A DNA stretch of 46,417 bases from Ancylomarina longa (GCF_003996985.1 NZ_RJJX01000004.1:1-46417); one strand, 5' to 3'; numbered from the stretch's first letter, positions 7,131-17,488 are shown. Made by a program: numbers and translations. Notes: generated by a model not told the origin, from the letters alone.

Positions 7131-9680
7131 ATGCAAAACAGTTTAGATAAAAAAATAATAGAAAGCTTACCACACATCTATTATGTAGTGGATGCGGATA
7201 ATCTTCAGATTATGCAATCTAATTCTCCTAATTACCAAAAAGGAAATTTTAATTGTAGTATCATATTTAACTGCGGTAAATCTTGTAGAAATTCACCTCT
7301 CAAAAAATGCATCCTATCCAAAACAATTAGGGAGAAAAAACAAATTCAAAAAAAAATATCTCAGGTTCTCATCAATGGCATACCAACCTGCTTATTAATT
7401 AATAGTTTCCCCATTTTTGATTCTCATAAAAATGTAAAGCAAATTATTATCCACACCATAAATATTTCAAAAGAAGAATCTTTACAAGAGGAATTAAAAT
7501 CCCAAAAGAATGATCTTGCTAAGCAAGAATTAAAATTATCCTTGCTCAACAATCAGCTTAGTGAAGCACATCTTAAGTACAGATCCCTGTTTGATGATTC
7601 GCCAGAACCAATATGGGAAGAGGATTTTACTCATCTCATGAAACATCTTAATAAATTAAAAAAACAAGGGGTAAAAGATTTTAAAGCCTATTTTGATAAT
7701 AATCCTGAAATAGTTCAAGAATTGGCTAATTCCATAGTAATAATAGATGTGAATCAAGCTACACTCGATCTTTATGAAGCTCAAAACAAAAAGGAGTTAT
7801 TAGAAAATTTTAGTAAAACATTTGTTCCGGAATCCTTTCAAGTGTTTAAAGAGGAAATATTACATCTACTGGATGGATTTAAGTCTTTTGAAAAAGAAGC
7901 CAGAGTCTCAAAATTAAATGGTGAAATAATAGATATTATTATTAAACTTCATTATGCTCAGCATCCGGAAAGTGGGAAATTTATTGCATACGTTTCAACA
8001 ATTGATATAACAAACCGAAAAAAAAGTGAAGAAGCCCTGAGTAAGAGTAAGAATATTTTTGAGAGAGTAATGAATAATATGAATGCTTTAGTATATGTGG
8101 CAGATATAAAAACCCATGACCTATTATTCATGAATCAAAAAATGATAGAACGCTTTGGTGATTTTACCAATAAAAAATGTTATCAGGTATTACAAGAAGG
8201 GCAAAAATCACCATGCTCCTTTTGCAATAATAATTTAATTGCAAATAATGGTATTCCTACAGGACTTCATACCTGGGAATTTCAAAATACTAAAAACAAT
8301 AAATGGTACTACATTTCGGATATTGCCATGGAATGGATTGACGGTCGCATGGTAAGATTTGAAATTGCTACTGATATCACAGAACTCAAGGAAACCGATC
8401 TTGCACTAAAGAAAAAGAATGAAGAATATCTCAATTTAAATGAGAAACTTCAGGATACAAATAAGGAATACGAAAAACTAAATCTGGAATACAAGAATAT
8501 TAATAGTAATATTTTAAAAACAAATATAGAACTAGAACAAGCCAAGGCCAAAGCAATAGAGAGTGATAGACTTAAATCAGCTTTTTTGGCTAACATGAGT
8601 CATGAAATCAGGACTCCAATGAATGCAATTATTGGCTTCTCAGACTTATTAACTATCGATGGACTTGAAAACGCAAAAAAGCAAAAATATTTAAAATTGG
8701 TTCAGACCAGCGGAGTACACTTGTTGCGTATCATTGATGATATCATCGACATCTCTAAAATTGAATCCAATCAATTAAAAATAAAAAGTACACTTTGCAA
8801 TGTCAATCAATTATTAATTGATATTCAGGATTCGCAAAGTATGCTTAAAATATTGCAAGGAAAACATGACATTCCCTTACATATAAAATTACCAGATAAT
8901 AGTCAGGATTTATTTATTGAATGTGACAAAACTAGATTTAGACAAATAATATACAATCTGGTGTCTAATGCCTACAAATACACTAAAGAAGGATATGTGG
9001 AAATAGGTTATCAATTTGACCAGAGAAAAGATTTCGCTAATTTTTATGTGAAAGATACCGGGGTAGGTATTCCCAAAGAGATGTTTGCTGTTATTTTCGA
9101 ACGATTCAGGCAAATAGAAGGCGAAAATCTTCAAGAAGGAACAGGACTTGGACTAAGTATTACCAAAGGATTAGTGCGTATTCTAGGCGGAGATATTTGG
9201 CTTGAATCTTCAATTGAGCATGGAACGACTTTTTATTTTAGTATTCCAATATCGAAACACCAAGTGGCTCCTGATTCTGAAAAAGAAAATGGGTTCGTAC
9301 AAACAAAATTAGATTTATCTAAATATTTAATTTATGTAGCCGAAGATGATTCAAGTTCCTATCTACTCATCGAAGAACTATTAATGGAATCAAAAGCAAG
9401 ACTTCGCCGTGCAAAAAATGGTAAGGAATTATTAAATATGGTTCAGATGCAAAAACCAGATTTAATATTAATGGATATCAATATGCCTGTTATGAATGGA
9501 TATACAGCCATTTCTGAAATCAGGAAGCAATATCCGAAGCTGGCTATTATTGCACAAACCGCATATGCCATGGAAGAAGAACATCAAAAATGTATTCGTT
9601 GTGGTTGTAACGATTATATATCCAAACCAATTAATGCGAACCTATTAATTCGGAAAATTGAAAAACAATTAATTGATTAA
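7131..9680 (+). CDS. Hybrid sensor histidine kinase with cysteine-rich PAS-like regions and C-terminal receiver
   Basis: An 849-residue kinase with no signal peptide or membrane helix, so probably cytosolic. An N-terminal PAS-like region carries Cys42, Cys48, Cys52 and Cys60. A central PAS (about 150-300) ends in the DIT..KKSEEAL signature. A third PAS contains Cys350, Cys362 and Cys365 (C-x11-CxxC). A coiled coil (about 420-475) leads to HisKA with His491 in MSHEIRTP. The ATPase has [17 protein letters not shown] and GTGLGLSI. The receiver has acceptor Asp782 in LILMDINMP and lysine in YISKPI. The cysteine clusters suggest a redox or metal input. No cognate regulator is adjacent; the single-domain regulator at 45660 has a similar receiver. 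Two hairpins follow at 9689-9757. Confidence 0.93.
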   Translation: MQNSLDKKIIESLPHIYYVVDADNLQIMQSNSPNYQKGNFNCSIIFNCGKSCRNSPLKKCILSKTIREKKQIQKKISQVLINGIPTCLLINSFPIFDSHKNVKQIIIHTINISKEESLQEELKSQKNDLAKQELKLSLLNNQLSEAHLKYRSLFDDSPEPIWEEDFTHLMKHLNKLKKQGVKDFKAYFDNNPEIVQELANSIVIIDVNQATLDLYEAQNKKELLENFSKTFVPESFQVFKEEILHLLDGFKSFEKEARVSKLNGEIIDIIIKLHYAQHPESGKFIAYVSTIDITNRKKSEEALSKSKNIFERVMNNMNALVYVADIKTHDLLFMNQKMIERFGDFTNKKCYQVLQEGQKSPCSFCNNNLIANNGIPTGLHTWEFQNTKNNKWYYISDIAMEWIDGRMVRFEIATDITELKETDLALKKKNEEYLNLNEKLQDTNKEYEKLNLEYKNINSNILKTNIELEQAKAKAIESDRLKSAFLANMSHEIRTPMNAIIGFSDLLTIDGLENAKKQKYLKLVQTSGVHLLRIIDDIIDISKIESNQLKIKSTLCNVNQLLIDIQDSQSMLKILQGKHDIPLHIKLPDNSQDLFIECDKTRFRQIIYNLVSNAYKYTKEGYVEIGYQFDQRKDFANFYVKDTGVGIPKEMFAVIFERFRQIEGENLQEGTGLGLSITKGLVRILGGDIWLESSIEHGTTFYFSIPISKHQVAPDSEKENGFVQTKLDLSKYLIYVAEDDSSSYLLIEELLMESKARLRRAKNGKELLNMVQMQKPDLILMDINMPVMNGYTAISEIRKQYPKLAIIAQTAYAMEEEHQKCIRCGCNDYISKPINANLLIRKIEKQLID

Positions 9681-9688
9681 GCTTTATC

Positions 9689-9764
9689 AGAAGTTGGAAA
9701 ACTTCTCATTTATTAAAATCTTGCTATTATCAGAATAGTCCCAGTTAATAAACTGGGATTTATT
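9689..9764 (+). terminator. Two tandem hairpins after the hybrid kinase gene
   Basis: The first hairpin pairs 9689-9695 with 9700-9706 around a GGAA loop; the second pairs 9740-9746 with 9751-9757 around AATA and is followed by ATTTATT. Both have perfect 7-bp stems. Together they are a plausible plus-strand termination region, although the T tracts are interrupted. Confidence 0.6.
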
Positions 9765-9833
9765 CTCCATTATAAATAAGCACTCCATAAGGGTAAATTC
9801 ATTAAAATAAAACTCAATTTAAAAAAAGTTTTG

Positions 9834-9842
9834 TAATTTTCG
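9834..9842 (+). promoter_or_regulatory. Candidate -7 promoter element for the thioredoxin-fold gene
   Basis: TAATTTTCG approximates the Bacteroidota -7 consensus TAnnTTTG and lies 33 bases ahead of the ATG at 9875, following an A-tract. No clear -33 box is seen. This is weak evidence. Confidence 0.3.
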
Positions 9843-9874
9843 CCCTACATTATGCTTATCTATTACAAAATAAC

Positions 9875-11311
9875 ATGAAAAAAATATTTACATCTTTTAT
9901 TGCGCTCCTAATCAGCTTTACAATTTTTAATTCAATTTCGGCTCAAAAATATCGAATTGCAATTCAATTTTCTAACACTTCGGATAGTACCGCATATCTG
10001 GCACACTATTTTGACGGTCGTATATTTGCGGATGACACCTCTCAATTGGTGAATGGAAAAGGCTTATTCAGCAAGGATAAGGTTCTGGATCAAGGTATTT
10101 ATGTTATTTATTTACAAGGTCAAAAGTATTTCGATTTATTAATTGGAGAAGATCAGCAATTCGAAATCAAAGCAGACCCAGCAGATTTTATTGGGAGTAT
10201 TAAAATAACCGGATCAGAAGAAAGTAAGGCTTTTCATGATTTCCAGCAATTTATGAAATCTCAAAATACAAAATCTAAAAAGCTACAGGAATCGTTCAAA
10301 GCAAATGCAAATAATCCAGAGGAGAAGAAAAAATATAGAGAGGCCTACAAAAATGCCGATTTAGAGGTTAGAAACTATATCGCCTCACTAAAATCTAAAT
10401 TCAATACGCATAGTTTTCTATCTAAGTTTGCCCAATTAACTCTTACTCCTCAAGTTCCTGATTTTTCTAAGAATATACCAGATTCAATTGTTGATAGGGA
10501 TAAATTAATTCAAAAAAAATCCTATTTATACAATAAGGATCACTTCTTCGATTATGTGGATTTTTCGGATGACAGATTTCTAAGAACTCCTATTTTAAAA
10601 AACAAATTAGATTTTTTCTACGGAAAAATATTAGTACAAAGTCCTGATACTATTGTTAAAGAATCCAATAAATTGATTGAAGCAGCGAGAGCAAATCATG
10701 ATTTCTTTCAATATCTCACTCAATATTCTTTGAACTACGCTGTAAAAAGCAAAATTATGGGAATGGATGCTGCTTTCGTAAAACTAGCGAAGAAATACTA
10801 TTTAAGCGGCCAAGCAAGCTGGGCAGATTCAACTCTTCTGTCCAATATACGCGAGCAGGTAATTAAACTTCAGTTTAATCTTATTGGTGAGAAAGGCCAG
10901 GATTTAACTATGGAAACACCCGAAGGAGAATATATCCGCCTAAGTGAAGTAGATGCTCCTTATACCATTTTATATTTCTGGGAACCTGATTGTGGACATT
11001 GCAAGAAATCAACCCCCAAATTAAAAACAGAAATTTACGATAAGTTTAAAGATAAGGGCGTAAAAATATTTGCCGTTTGCACGCAAAATGAAAAAGAAAA
11101 ATGGAAAAACTTCATTGCCGACCATGACTTGTTCGGATTTATGAATTGTTATGATCCTCACTATCAAACTAATTTCAGGATATACTATGATGTTTTTAGT
11201 ACACCAACTATTTATCTTCTGGATAAGGATAAAAAAATTATTGCAAAACGATTGGATATTGAAACATTAAAAACCTTTCTCGAGAATAAACTCAACAAGG
11301 AGAAGAATTAA
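9875..11311 (+). CDS. Exported TlpA-like thioredoxin-fold protein with DUF4369/DUF5106-type N-terminal region
   Basis: A 478-residue protein with a signal peptide (residues 1-23, ending SISAQ). Residues about 25-130 resemble the beta-rich DUF4369-type domain found before Bacteroidota thioredoxins. A helical middle region (130-325) follows. The C-terminal part is a thioredoxin/AhpC-like domain with the redox motif DCGHCKK (Cys373, Cys376) and the cis-proline region FSTPTIYLLDKDKKI. The likely role is thiol-disulfide exchange in the periplasm or at the envelope; the partner is unknown. It is monocistronic, with a strong terminator at 11317. The middle domain matches what is usually called DUF5106, but I rate that name as likely rather than certain. 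Confidence 0.85.
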   Translation: MKKIFTSFIALLISFTIFNSISAQKYRIAIQFSNTSDSTAYLAHYFDGRIFADDTSQLVNGKGLFSKDKVLDQGIYVIYLQGQKYFDLLIGEDQQFEIKADPADFIGSIKITGSEESKAFHDFQQFMKSQNTKSKKLQESFKANANNPEEKKKYREAYKNADLEVRNYIASLKSKFNTHSFLSKFAQLTLTPQVPDFSKNIPDSIVDRDKLIQKKSYLYNKDHFFDYVDFSDDRFLRTPILKNKLDFFYGKILVQSPDTIVKESNKLIEAARANHDFFQYLTQYSLNYAVKSKIMGMDAAFVKLAKKYYLSGQASWADSTLLSNIREQVIKLQFNLIGEKGQDLTMETPEGEYIRLSEVDAPYTILYFWEPDCGHCKKSTPKLKTEIYDKFKDKGVKIFAVCTQNEKEKWKNFIADHDLFGFMNCYDPHYQTNFRIYYDVFSTPTIYLLDKDKKIIAKRLDIETLKTFLENKLNKEKN

Positions 11312-11316
11312 TTATA

Positions 11317-11341
11317 AAGACACTTTCGAGTGTCTTTTTTT
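11317..11341 (+). terminator. Intrinsic terminator with TTCG tetraloop
   Basis: An 8-bp perfect stem (11317-11324 with 11329-11336) closed by TTCG and followed by a continuous T run. It starts 6 bases after the stop of the thioredoxin-fold gene. This is a textbook strong terminator. Confidence 0.93.
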
Positions 11342-11512
11342 ATGCCCAAACCAAAACATCACAATAGTTGGAATGGAAACAATATCCTTCTTTTCTCTCT
11401 TAAAATCTATCAAATAATATTTTTTCGACTTCCGCAAACGATAACAGTCTGTTTACATGATGGAAACTAAAATGAAAATCGTATTTTTCAAACTCGAAAA
11501 CCAAAATTAATG

Positions 11513-11540
11513 CAGTGTTCCTGAGGAGATCAGGAAACTG
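11513..11540 (+). promoter_or_regulatory. Leader hairpin 30 bases before asnB
   Basis: A 7-bp perfect stem (TTCCTGA 11518-11524 with TCAGGAA 11530-11536) has loop GGAGA, and a single bulged G extends it by four more pairs (CAGT 11513-11516 with ACTG 11537-11540). There is no T tract, so it is not a terminator. Its position in the probable 5' leader of asnB, and a purine-rich loop that could be an interaction site, suggest a regulatory RNA element. No known riboswitch class is recognised. Confidence 0.4.
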
Positions 11541-11570
11541 TGAGAAGTGTAACTATTAAACAAAATTTTT

Positions 11571-13256
11571 ATGTGTGGATTTGTAGGAGTTTTTGATTTG
11601 AAGGTCGATGCTCAACAGCTACGCCCTCAAATTCTCGAAATGTCTAAGAAAATTCGTCACCGAGGGCCAGACTGGTCTGGAGTATTTTGTGATGAAAAGG
11701 CAATTTTAGCCCATGAGAGGCTATCGATTGTAGATCCTCAGTCGGGAGGACAACCCCTTTACAGCAAAGATGGTAATTTGGTCTTGGCTGTTAATGGTGA
11801 AATCTATAATCATATGGACATTCGAAATCAGATGAATGGTTCCTATGAGTTTCTTACTAAATCGGATTGCGAAGTAATTCTGGCTCTTTATGACAAAAAA
11901 GGAATTGATTTTATCGATGATTTAAATGGTATTTTTGCTTTTGCCCTTTACGACAAAAAAAATGATTGTTATTTAATTGGTCGTGATCATATGGGTATTA
12001 TCCCTTTATATCAGGGATGGGATCAGTATGGTAATTACTATGTAGCTTCAGAATTAAAAGCTTTAGAAGGATATTGTAATAAGATTGAGGAATTCCTTCC
12101 CGGAAAATTTTTGTATAGCAAAGATGGCGCTGTAAAAGAATGGTATCAGCGCGACTGGATGGATTACGAAAATATAAAGAGCAATCAAACTGATATAGCT
12201 GTTCTTCGAAAAGGACTGGAAGACGCCGTACACCGTCAGTTGATGTCTGATGTGCCCTATGGTGTTCTACTTTCGGGAGGCCTGGATTCTTCCGTAATTT
12301 CAGCTATCGCAAAAAAATTCGCAGCGAAACGAATTGAATCGGCAGATAAACAAGAAGCGTGGTATCCACAATTGCACTCCTTCGCAATTGGATTAGATGG
12401 TTCTCCTGACCTGGCAGCCTCACGTAAGGTTGCTGATCATATAGGCACGGTTCATCACGAAATTACTTTTACCGTTCAGCAAGGATTAGATGCTATCCGC
12501 GATGTAATTTACCATTTAGAAACTTACGACGTAACCACCGTTCGAGCTTCTACGCCTATGTATTTAATGTCTCGTGTCATTAAATCAATGGGAATAAAAA
12601 TGGTGCTTTCGGGTGAAGGTGCTGATGAAATGTTTGGTGGATACCTGTATTTCCACAAAGCTCCGAATGCCAAAGAATTTCATACCGAAACAATTCGTAA
12701 GCTTGGTAAACTTCATTTATACGATTGCCTGCGTTCCAATAAGTCAATGGCTTCGTGGGGAGTAGAAAGTAGGGTTCCATTTCTGGATAAAGAATTTCTG
12801 GATATTGCCATGCGTATCAACCCTGAGGATAAGATGGCCAAGGACGGAAAAATGGAGAAATGGATTTTACGCAAAGCATTTGAGGATTACTTGCCAGCAA
12901 GTGTTGCATGGAGACAAAAAGAACAGTTCTCGGATGGAGTTGGTTACAGCTGGATAGATACACTGAAAGAAATTGCAGATAAGGAAATTAGCAATGAGCA
13001 ATTAACAAATGCGGCTTATCGATTCCCTGTAAATCCTCCTATGTCAAAAGAAGAATATTACTATCGCGTAATATTTTCAGAGCATTTTCCATCGGAAACT
13101 GCAGCGGCATGTGTGCCTTCTGTTCCGTCCATTGCCTGTAGCACTCCGGAAGCACTGGCATGGGATGAATCGTTCCGTAACAATGCTGATCCTTCGGGAA
13201 GAGCTGTTAATGCTGTTCACAAAGATGCATACAAAGAAAAAGTAAAGAGCAAGTAA
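11571..13256 (+). CDS. asnB: Asparagine synthase B (glutamine-hydrolysing)
   Basis: A 561-residue cytoplasmic enzyme that makes asparagine from aspartate, ATP and glutamine. The N-terminal glutaminase begins MCGFVGVF, where Cys2 becomes the catalytic nucleophile after Met removal, which fixes the start. Class II amidotransferase motifs follow: RHRGPDWSG, AHERLSIVD, NGEIYNH, SDCEVILALY. The synthetase domain has the PP-loop LSGGLDSS near residue 230, and GEGADEMFGGYLYF and ESRVPFLDKEFLD further on. The length matches E. coli AsnB (554). It is monocistronic with a strong terminator at 13280-13311 and a leader hairpin at 11513-11540, the only visible regulatory hint. Confidence 0.97.
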   Translation: MCGFVGVFDLKVDAQQLRPQILEMSKKIRHRGPDWSGVFCDEKAILAHERLSIVDPQSGGQPLYSKDGNLVLAVNGEIYNHMDIRNQMNGSYEFLTKSDCEVILALYDKKGIDFIDDLNGIFAFALYDKKNDCYLIGRDHMGIIPLYQGWDQYGNYYVASELKALEGYCNKIEEFLPGKFLYSKDGAVKEWYQRDWMDYENIKSNQTDIAVLRKGLEDAVHRQLMSDVPYGVLLSGGLDSSVISAIAKKFAAKRIESADKQEAWYPQLHSFAIGLDGSPDLAASRKVADHIGTVHHEITFTVQQGLDAIRDVIYHLETYDVTTVRASTPMYLMSRVIKSMGIKMVLSGEGADEMFGGYLYFHKAPNAKEFHTETIRKLGKLHLYDCLRSNKSMASWGVESRVPFLDKEFLDIAMRINPEDKMAKDGKMEKWILRKAFEDYLPASVAWRQKEQFSDGVGYSWIDTLKEIADKEISNEQLTNAAYRFPVNPPMSKEEYYYRVIFSEHFPSETAAACVPSVPSIACSTPEALAWDESFRNNADPSGRAVNAVHKDAYKEKVKSK

Positions 13257-13279
13257 ATATCTGCTCAATTAGAATATTG

Positions 13280-13311
13280 AAGGCCATTCGCAGGAAGCGA
13301 ATGGCCTTTTT
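13280..13311 (+). terminator. Intrinsic terminator of asnB
   Basis: A perfect 12-bp stem (13280-13291 with 13297-13308) with loop AGGAA, followed by T residues. It lies 24 bases past the asnB stop. It is very stable. Confidence 0.93.
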
Positions 13312-13396
13312 AGTAAGTGAATTGGTATGCAAGTTTTATGCGGCTTTCTGCCATTAATGTTCTAATTTGGTCGATTCAAACAAGAGAATTATATCC

Positions 13397-14383
13397 ATGC
13401 TAGATAAAAAAAGAAAACACCCAAAAGAAAAGTCGAGATTACACGAGAGAAACAAAAACCGTATGCGATACGATTTTAAACAATTGGTTGCAACCTGTCC
13501 CGAATTAGAACCTTTTGTGATATTAAATAAATATGAGGATGAATCGATTGATTTCGCAAATCCGGATGCCATTAAAATGCTAAACAAAGCTATCTTAATA
13601 CATTTTTATGGGCTTAGCACATGGGATATTCCTGAAAACTACCTTTGCCCTCCTATTCCTGGGAGAGCTGATTACATTCATCACATTGCCGATTTGTTAC
13701 GCCAAAACAACTATGGGAAAATACCAATGGGAGCTAAAATAACCTGTTTAGACATTGGCGTTGGTGCTAACTGCATTTATCCAATTATAGGAAACAATGA
13801 ATACGGCTGGGCCTTTATTGGTTCTGATATCGATCCCATTGCATTAAAATCAGCAGAAAACATTGTCAACTCAAATCCAACATTAAAAGGAAATGTTCAG
13901 TGCGTGTTACAAGAAAATCCGAAGGACTATTTTTACGGTGTAATTCCAAAAGATGGATTAGTTGATTTATCGATTTGTAATCCTCCTTTTCATGCCTCAG
14001 CGAAAGATGCATTAGAAGGGAACATCCGCAAAACAAGAAATTTAGGTACTGAAAAGGTGACTAAACCAAATCTAAATTTTGCTGGTAAAAGTAATGAGCT
14101 ATGGTGCGATGGTGGTGAAGAAAGATTTGTACGTAACATGATTCATCAGAGTAAGAAATTTGCAAAATCATGCTTTTGGTTTTCAAGTTTGATATCGAAA
14201 GAATCGAACCTGAAAAGTATATACCAAGCCCTTAAAAAAGCTGATGCAGTGAAGGTGGAAACCATACCAATGGGACAGGGAAACAAAAAAAGCCGGATCG
14301 TTGCATGGACATTTCTTACAAAGGAAGAACAACAGCAATGGAAAAATACGAGATGGAATATGAAGCTTAAACAAAAAGAATAA
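13397..14383 (+). CDS. rlmF: 23S rRNA (adenine(1618)-N(6))-methyltransferase
   Basis: A 328-residue SAM-dependent methyltransferase that methylates N6 of A1618 in 23S rRNA. The N-terminal basic stretch (KKRKHPKEKSRLHERNKNR) and RYDFKQL are typical of RlmF. The SAM-binding loop is seen in CLDIGVGANCIYPIIG, and the catalytic motif NPPFHAS identifies an N6-adenine methyltransferase. The C-terminal QGNKKSRIVAWTF is also characteristic. A TTG 30 bases earlier is in frame, but the ATG at 13397 places the basic start correctly and is preferred. It converges on the GH130 gene. Confidence 0.93.
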   Translation: MLDKKRKHPKEKSRLHERNKNRMRYDFKQLVATCPELEPFVILNKYEDESIDFANPDAIKMLNKAILIHFYGLSTWDIPENYLCPPIPGRADYIHHIADLLRQNNYGKIPMGAKITCLDIGVGANCIYPIIGNNEYGWAFIGSDIDPIALKSAENIVNSNPTLKGNVQCVLQENPKDYFYGVIPKDGLVDLSICNPPFHASAKDALEGNIRKTRNLGTEKVTKPNLNFAGKSNELWCDGGEERFVRNMIHQSKKFAKSCFWFSSLISKESNLKSIYQALKKADAVKVETIPMGQGNKKSRIVAWTFLTKEEQQQWKNTRWNMKLKQKE

Positions 14384-14440
14384 GCTTAAATTTAAAGACC
14401 TCAGCCTTTATTAATTGGCTTAGTCTTTAAAGGAAAACAC

Positions 14441-14482
14441 CAAAATAAAAAATCGACTAGCACCTTAGGATGCTAGCCGATT
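14441..14482 (-). terminator. Intrinsic terminator at the end of the mannan PUL
   Basis: A 12-bp stem (14451-14462 with 14471-14482) in which the single non-Watson-Crick pair is a G-U wobble in the minus-strand RNA. It is followed on the minus strand by TTTTTATTTT. It lies 20 bases beyond the GH130 stop and closes the long minus-strand gene series. A weaker hairpin at about 14392-14429 may serve rlmF. Confidence 0.85.
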
Positions 14483-14501
14483 CTGCACTAATCTAACCTA
14501 A

Positions 14502-15470
14502 CTATAATGAATTCTTCTTCAGAAAATCAATAATCTCATCGACATAAGCAAAGCTCATACCGACCACCGTATCAGCAGCACCATAATATACCGCCAACTT
14601 ATTACCTTCTTTTAAGGCTGCACAAGGAAAAACTACATTCGGAACATCTCCGGTAAGTTCATAAGATGCTGCAGGAGCCAATAAATAAGGCTGTGAGCGA
14701 TACAATACTTGATTGGGATTTTTAAGATCGAGAAGCGCAGCTCCCATGGAATAACGAAATCCGTTGCAGGTATTAATTACACCATGATAGAACAACAACC
14801 ATCCTTCCTTGGTACGAATCGGAACCGATCCGGCTCCGATTTTAGTACACTGCCATGCGCTCTTAGTGAAATCCGCCACTTTCATCACACAACGATGTTC
14901 GCCCCAGTATTTCATATCAGGACTGTAAGAGATGTAAATATCACCGAAAGGGGTGTGCCCATTATCACTCGGACGACTTAACATGGCATACTTCCCGTTA
15001 ATCTTTTCGGAAAATAGCACTCCGTTGCGATTGAATGGAAGAAAAGCATTTTCGCATTGATAAAAAGTTTTAAAATCGAAAGTATAGGCAATTCCTATTG
15101 TTGGTCCGTGATAACCATTACACCAAGTAAGCCAGTATCGATCTTCGATGAAACATACACGCGGATCGTATTTGTAATCAGAATCAATCATTTCGGTATT
15201 ACCTTCGACCATTTCGATAGGTTCATGATTGATTTTCCAATGGATACCGTCTTTACTAAAACCAGCAAAAATATTCATTTGTACCGATTTATTATCGCAA
15301 CGGAATACTCCTGCAAAACCATCTCCGAAAGGAACTACCGCACTATTAAAAATACTGTTGGAAGTAGGTATATCGTACCTTCCAATTACAGGATTCTTAG
15401 AATATCTCCACATCACATCCGTACAACCATCAGGTCGGTCTTCCCAAGGTATATTTGCTTTACTGGTCAT
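14502..15470 (-). CDS. GH130 beta-mannoside phosphorylase
   Basis: A 322-residue five-bladed propeller enzyme of family GH130 without a signal peptide, so cytoplasmic. The general acid region is YKYDPRV with Asp102, matching Asp104 of characterised GH130 enzymes, and the [26 protein letters not shown] and LLFYHGV segments are typical. Family members phosphorolyse beta-1,4-mannosides, giving mannose-1-phosphate. In Bacteroides N-glycan catabolism the substrate is Man-beta-1,4-GlcNAc, and clustering with GH92 enzymes and a symporter favours that here. Man-Glc or mannobiose phosphorylase are alternatives. It follows the symporter gene after 123 bases and is the last gene of the PUL, with a terminator at 14441-14482. 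Confidence 0.92.
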   Translation of the reverse strand: MTSKANIPWEDRPDGCTDVMWRYSKNPVIGRYDIPTSNSIFNSAVVPFGDGFAGVFRCDNKSVQMNIFAGFSKDGIHWKINHEPIEMVEGNTEMIDSDYKYDPRVCFIEDRYWLTWCNGYHGPTIGIAYTFDFKTFYQCENAFLPFNRNGVLFSEKINGKYAMLSRPSDNGHTPFGDIYISYSPDMKYWGEHRCVMKVADFTKSAWQCTKIGAGSVPIRTKEGWLLFYHGVINTCNGFRYSMGAALLDLKNPNQVLYRSQPYLLAPAASYELTGDVPNVVFPCAALKEGNKLAVYYGAADTVVGMSFAYVDEIIDFLKKNSL

Positions 15471-15593
15471 CTCTTTTTTGTTTTCTGTTTAATATGGTAT
15501 CTCTACATTAAATCGAGTTACCTTTAATTTCTTTTTTATTGCAAAAGTCCAACTTTGACTCGGAATTCCGGGACACCTGAATCAGGAGAAAAC

Positions 15594-17480
15594 TTATTCT
15601 ACCAATTCAGGTTCTTTCACCTCTACTTCTTTTTTTACTTCGCACTTATAATCGGCAGGATAATCCTCCAGCTTTTTGTACCAGGTAAAGTACAGTACGA
15701 TACTTGATATTGCGAATAAACCCACTACCCAGGTTAAAGATAAAAATTCGCCAATCACAAAATATATTGGAATGAGAACCAACATCATTTGCCAACCAGC
15801 ACCTATGGTACAGTTCATCATATCCCGTAAGAAGTCGTTGTTTGGTTTTGCCTCTGGTTTTTGTGCTTTTAATTTCAGATAAACCGGTTTCCAGAATCCC
15901 CAGGGACGAACACTATCGTAAAATTTGATTAACACTTCGTCTGGTTCTGGTTTTGTTACCAAAGTTCCAATGACAGATGCCGCCAATGAAAAAATGAAAA
16001 TAAACGGAAATGCATAAATTGGGGAAACTTCGGGAAATACAAGGGGAGCAATCAAAGAAGCAAGCAAGCCCGCTACCATTCCTGAGAAATAACCATATCC
16101 ATTAAATCTCCACCAAATCCATTTTAAAAGATTTGCCGCAGTATATCCTCCAAATAAAGCACCCACCAACCATTTCATCACCGTATCGATGCTTTCGGCA
16201 AAAAACCCAAAGAAAATACCTACGATAACCACTGCAAAAGATGCCAAATAGGACATGTGAATATATTTCTTCTGCGAGGCATTCGGATTGATGAACTTCT
16301 TATAAATATCATTTACAATATAAGCAGGTCCGGCATTTACATTAGCTGCAAAAGTGGACATGAAAGCTGCCACCAATCCTGCCAACAACAAGCCCTTTGC
16401 TCCATCCGGAATAAAATTGTTTAAAGCGTAGGGCAAGACCATCTCAAAATCGATATTTGCTCCCATTTTATTAAACTCCGGAGCCAAATAAACCAATGCT
16501 AACACCGTTAATCCTGCAATCATCAAATAGCGGGGAATGAATAGAACCAAAGATACAATACCACTCATTTTCGCAGCATCTTTAGGGGTTTCGGTTGATA
16601 GAATCCGCTGCATATCATAGCTTGGTACCGGACCCGCAATACTTACCAATACCCCTTTAAATAGCATCATCATCATTAATGCGGAGAATAGAGAATAGCC
16701 ATCTGTTTCAATCTTATTGTTGACAGCAGGAATCAATTGATCCCAATTCAGATTCAAATGCCAACCGAAAAACACATCTTTCCAGCCTGCTGGCACGGCA
16801 GCTGCAATTTGTTCGGGAGATACTAAGGAAATGGCTATAATTCCTACCATTATACAAGCAATAGTCATGATGATAAACTGAAGTACTTCGGTAAAAACCA
16901 CACTATACATTCCTCCTTTCACCACATATATGGTAGTCAGTCCCATAATGATGATCGCATACATATTTGCCGAACTTATATTTAGTCCTAACCTATTAGT
17001 ATGTAAATCCCAGGGAAAGAAGGTCTCTGCAAACTTTCCTACTCCAACAAAACCATAGGTGATGAAGCCTATAACACTCACAATTGCAAAGAGCACTACA
17101 ATTAAATGCGAAAGCTGAGATCCTTTATCATCGCCAAAGCGGGTTTTCAACCATTCGGCACCTGTCATTACATTGGAACGACGCAACCAAACTGCCAAAA
17201 ACATCATCAGGAAAATTTGATTCCATACCGGCCAAAGCCAGGGAATCCACACCGACTTTAATCCATAAACAAACAGAATGGTAACCGTCCACATGGTTCC
17301 GGTAATATCGAACATTCCCGAAGCATTGGAAACGCCCAACATATACCAGGGTATTTTATTCCCTCCTAAAAAATAATTGGATAAATTTTTAGATGCTTTA
17401 TTAGATAAAAAGTAACCAATAAAAATGGTTAGAAAGATATATCCTATAATAATAGATGTGTCGAGAACTGATAAATTCAT
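15594..17480 (-). CDS. Sodium:solute symporter (SSS family)
   Basis: A 628-residue inner-membrane transporter of the SGLT/SSS family (LeuT fold). The first helix (DTSIIIGYIFLTIFIGYFLS) is followed by the NLSNYFLGG motif of SSS proteins and by many membrane segments (about 13-14). A long hydrophilic C-terminal tail rich in Lys and Glu closes the protein. The neighbouring GH130 and GH92 genes suggest uptake of a small mannoside such as Man-GlcNAc, driven by sodium; this is inference from context. The start is preceded directly by two copies of a 21-bp tandem repeat. It lies 85 bases after the GH92 stop at 17566, in the same direction. Confidence 0.93.
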   Translation of the reverse strand: MNLSVLDTSIIIGYIFLTIFIGYFLSNKASKNLSNYFLGGNKIPWYMLGVSNASGMFDITGTMWTVTILFVYGLKSVWIPWLWPVWNQIFLMMFLAVWLRRSNVMTGAEWLKTRFGDDKGSQLSHLIVVLFAIVSVIGFITYGFVGVGKFAETFFPWDLHTNRLGLNISSANMYAIIIMGLTTIYVVKGGMYSVVFTEVLQFIIMTIACIMVGIIAISLVSPEQIAAAVPAGWKDVFFGWHLNLNWDQLIPAVNNKIETDGYSLFSALMMMMLFKGVLVSIAGPVPSYDMQRILSTETPKDAAKMSGIVSLVLFIPRYLMIAGLTVLALVYLAPEFNKMGANIDFEMVLPYALNNFIPDGAKGLLLAGLVAAFMSTFAANVNAGPAYIVNDIYKKFINPNASQKKYIHMSYLASFAVVIVGIFFGFFAESIDTVMKWLVGALFGGYTAANLLKWIWWRFNGYGYFSGMVAGLLASLIAPLVFPEVSPIYAFPFIFIFSLAASVIGTLVTKPEPDEVLIKFYDSVRPWGFWKPVYLKLKAQKPEAKPNNDFLRDMMNCTIGAGWQMMLVLIPIYFVIGEFLSLTWVVGLFAISSIVLYFTWYKKLEDYPADYKCEVKKEVEVKEPELVE

Positions 17481-17488
17481 TTAATAGA

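Noticed and set aside
13367-13396. TTG start 30 bases before rlmF
   Set aside because: The ATG at 13397 directly precedes the conserved basic N-terminus; the extra ten residues have no conserved pattern.
14392-14429. Imperfect hairpin just after rlmF
   Set aside because: The stem has a bulge and mismatches and no following T run, so I did not list it as a separate terminator, although it may help end rlmF transcription.
15057-15527. Long open frame on the plus strand opposite the GH130 gene and its upstream gap
   Set aside because: It mirrors a clearly conserved GH130 coding sequence, its product has no recognisable domain, and it has no promoter-like signal.
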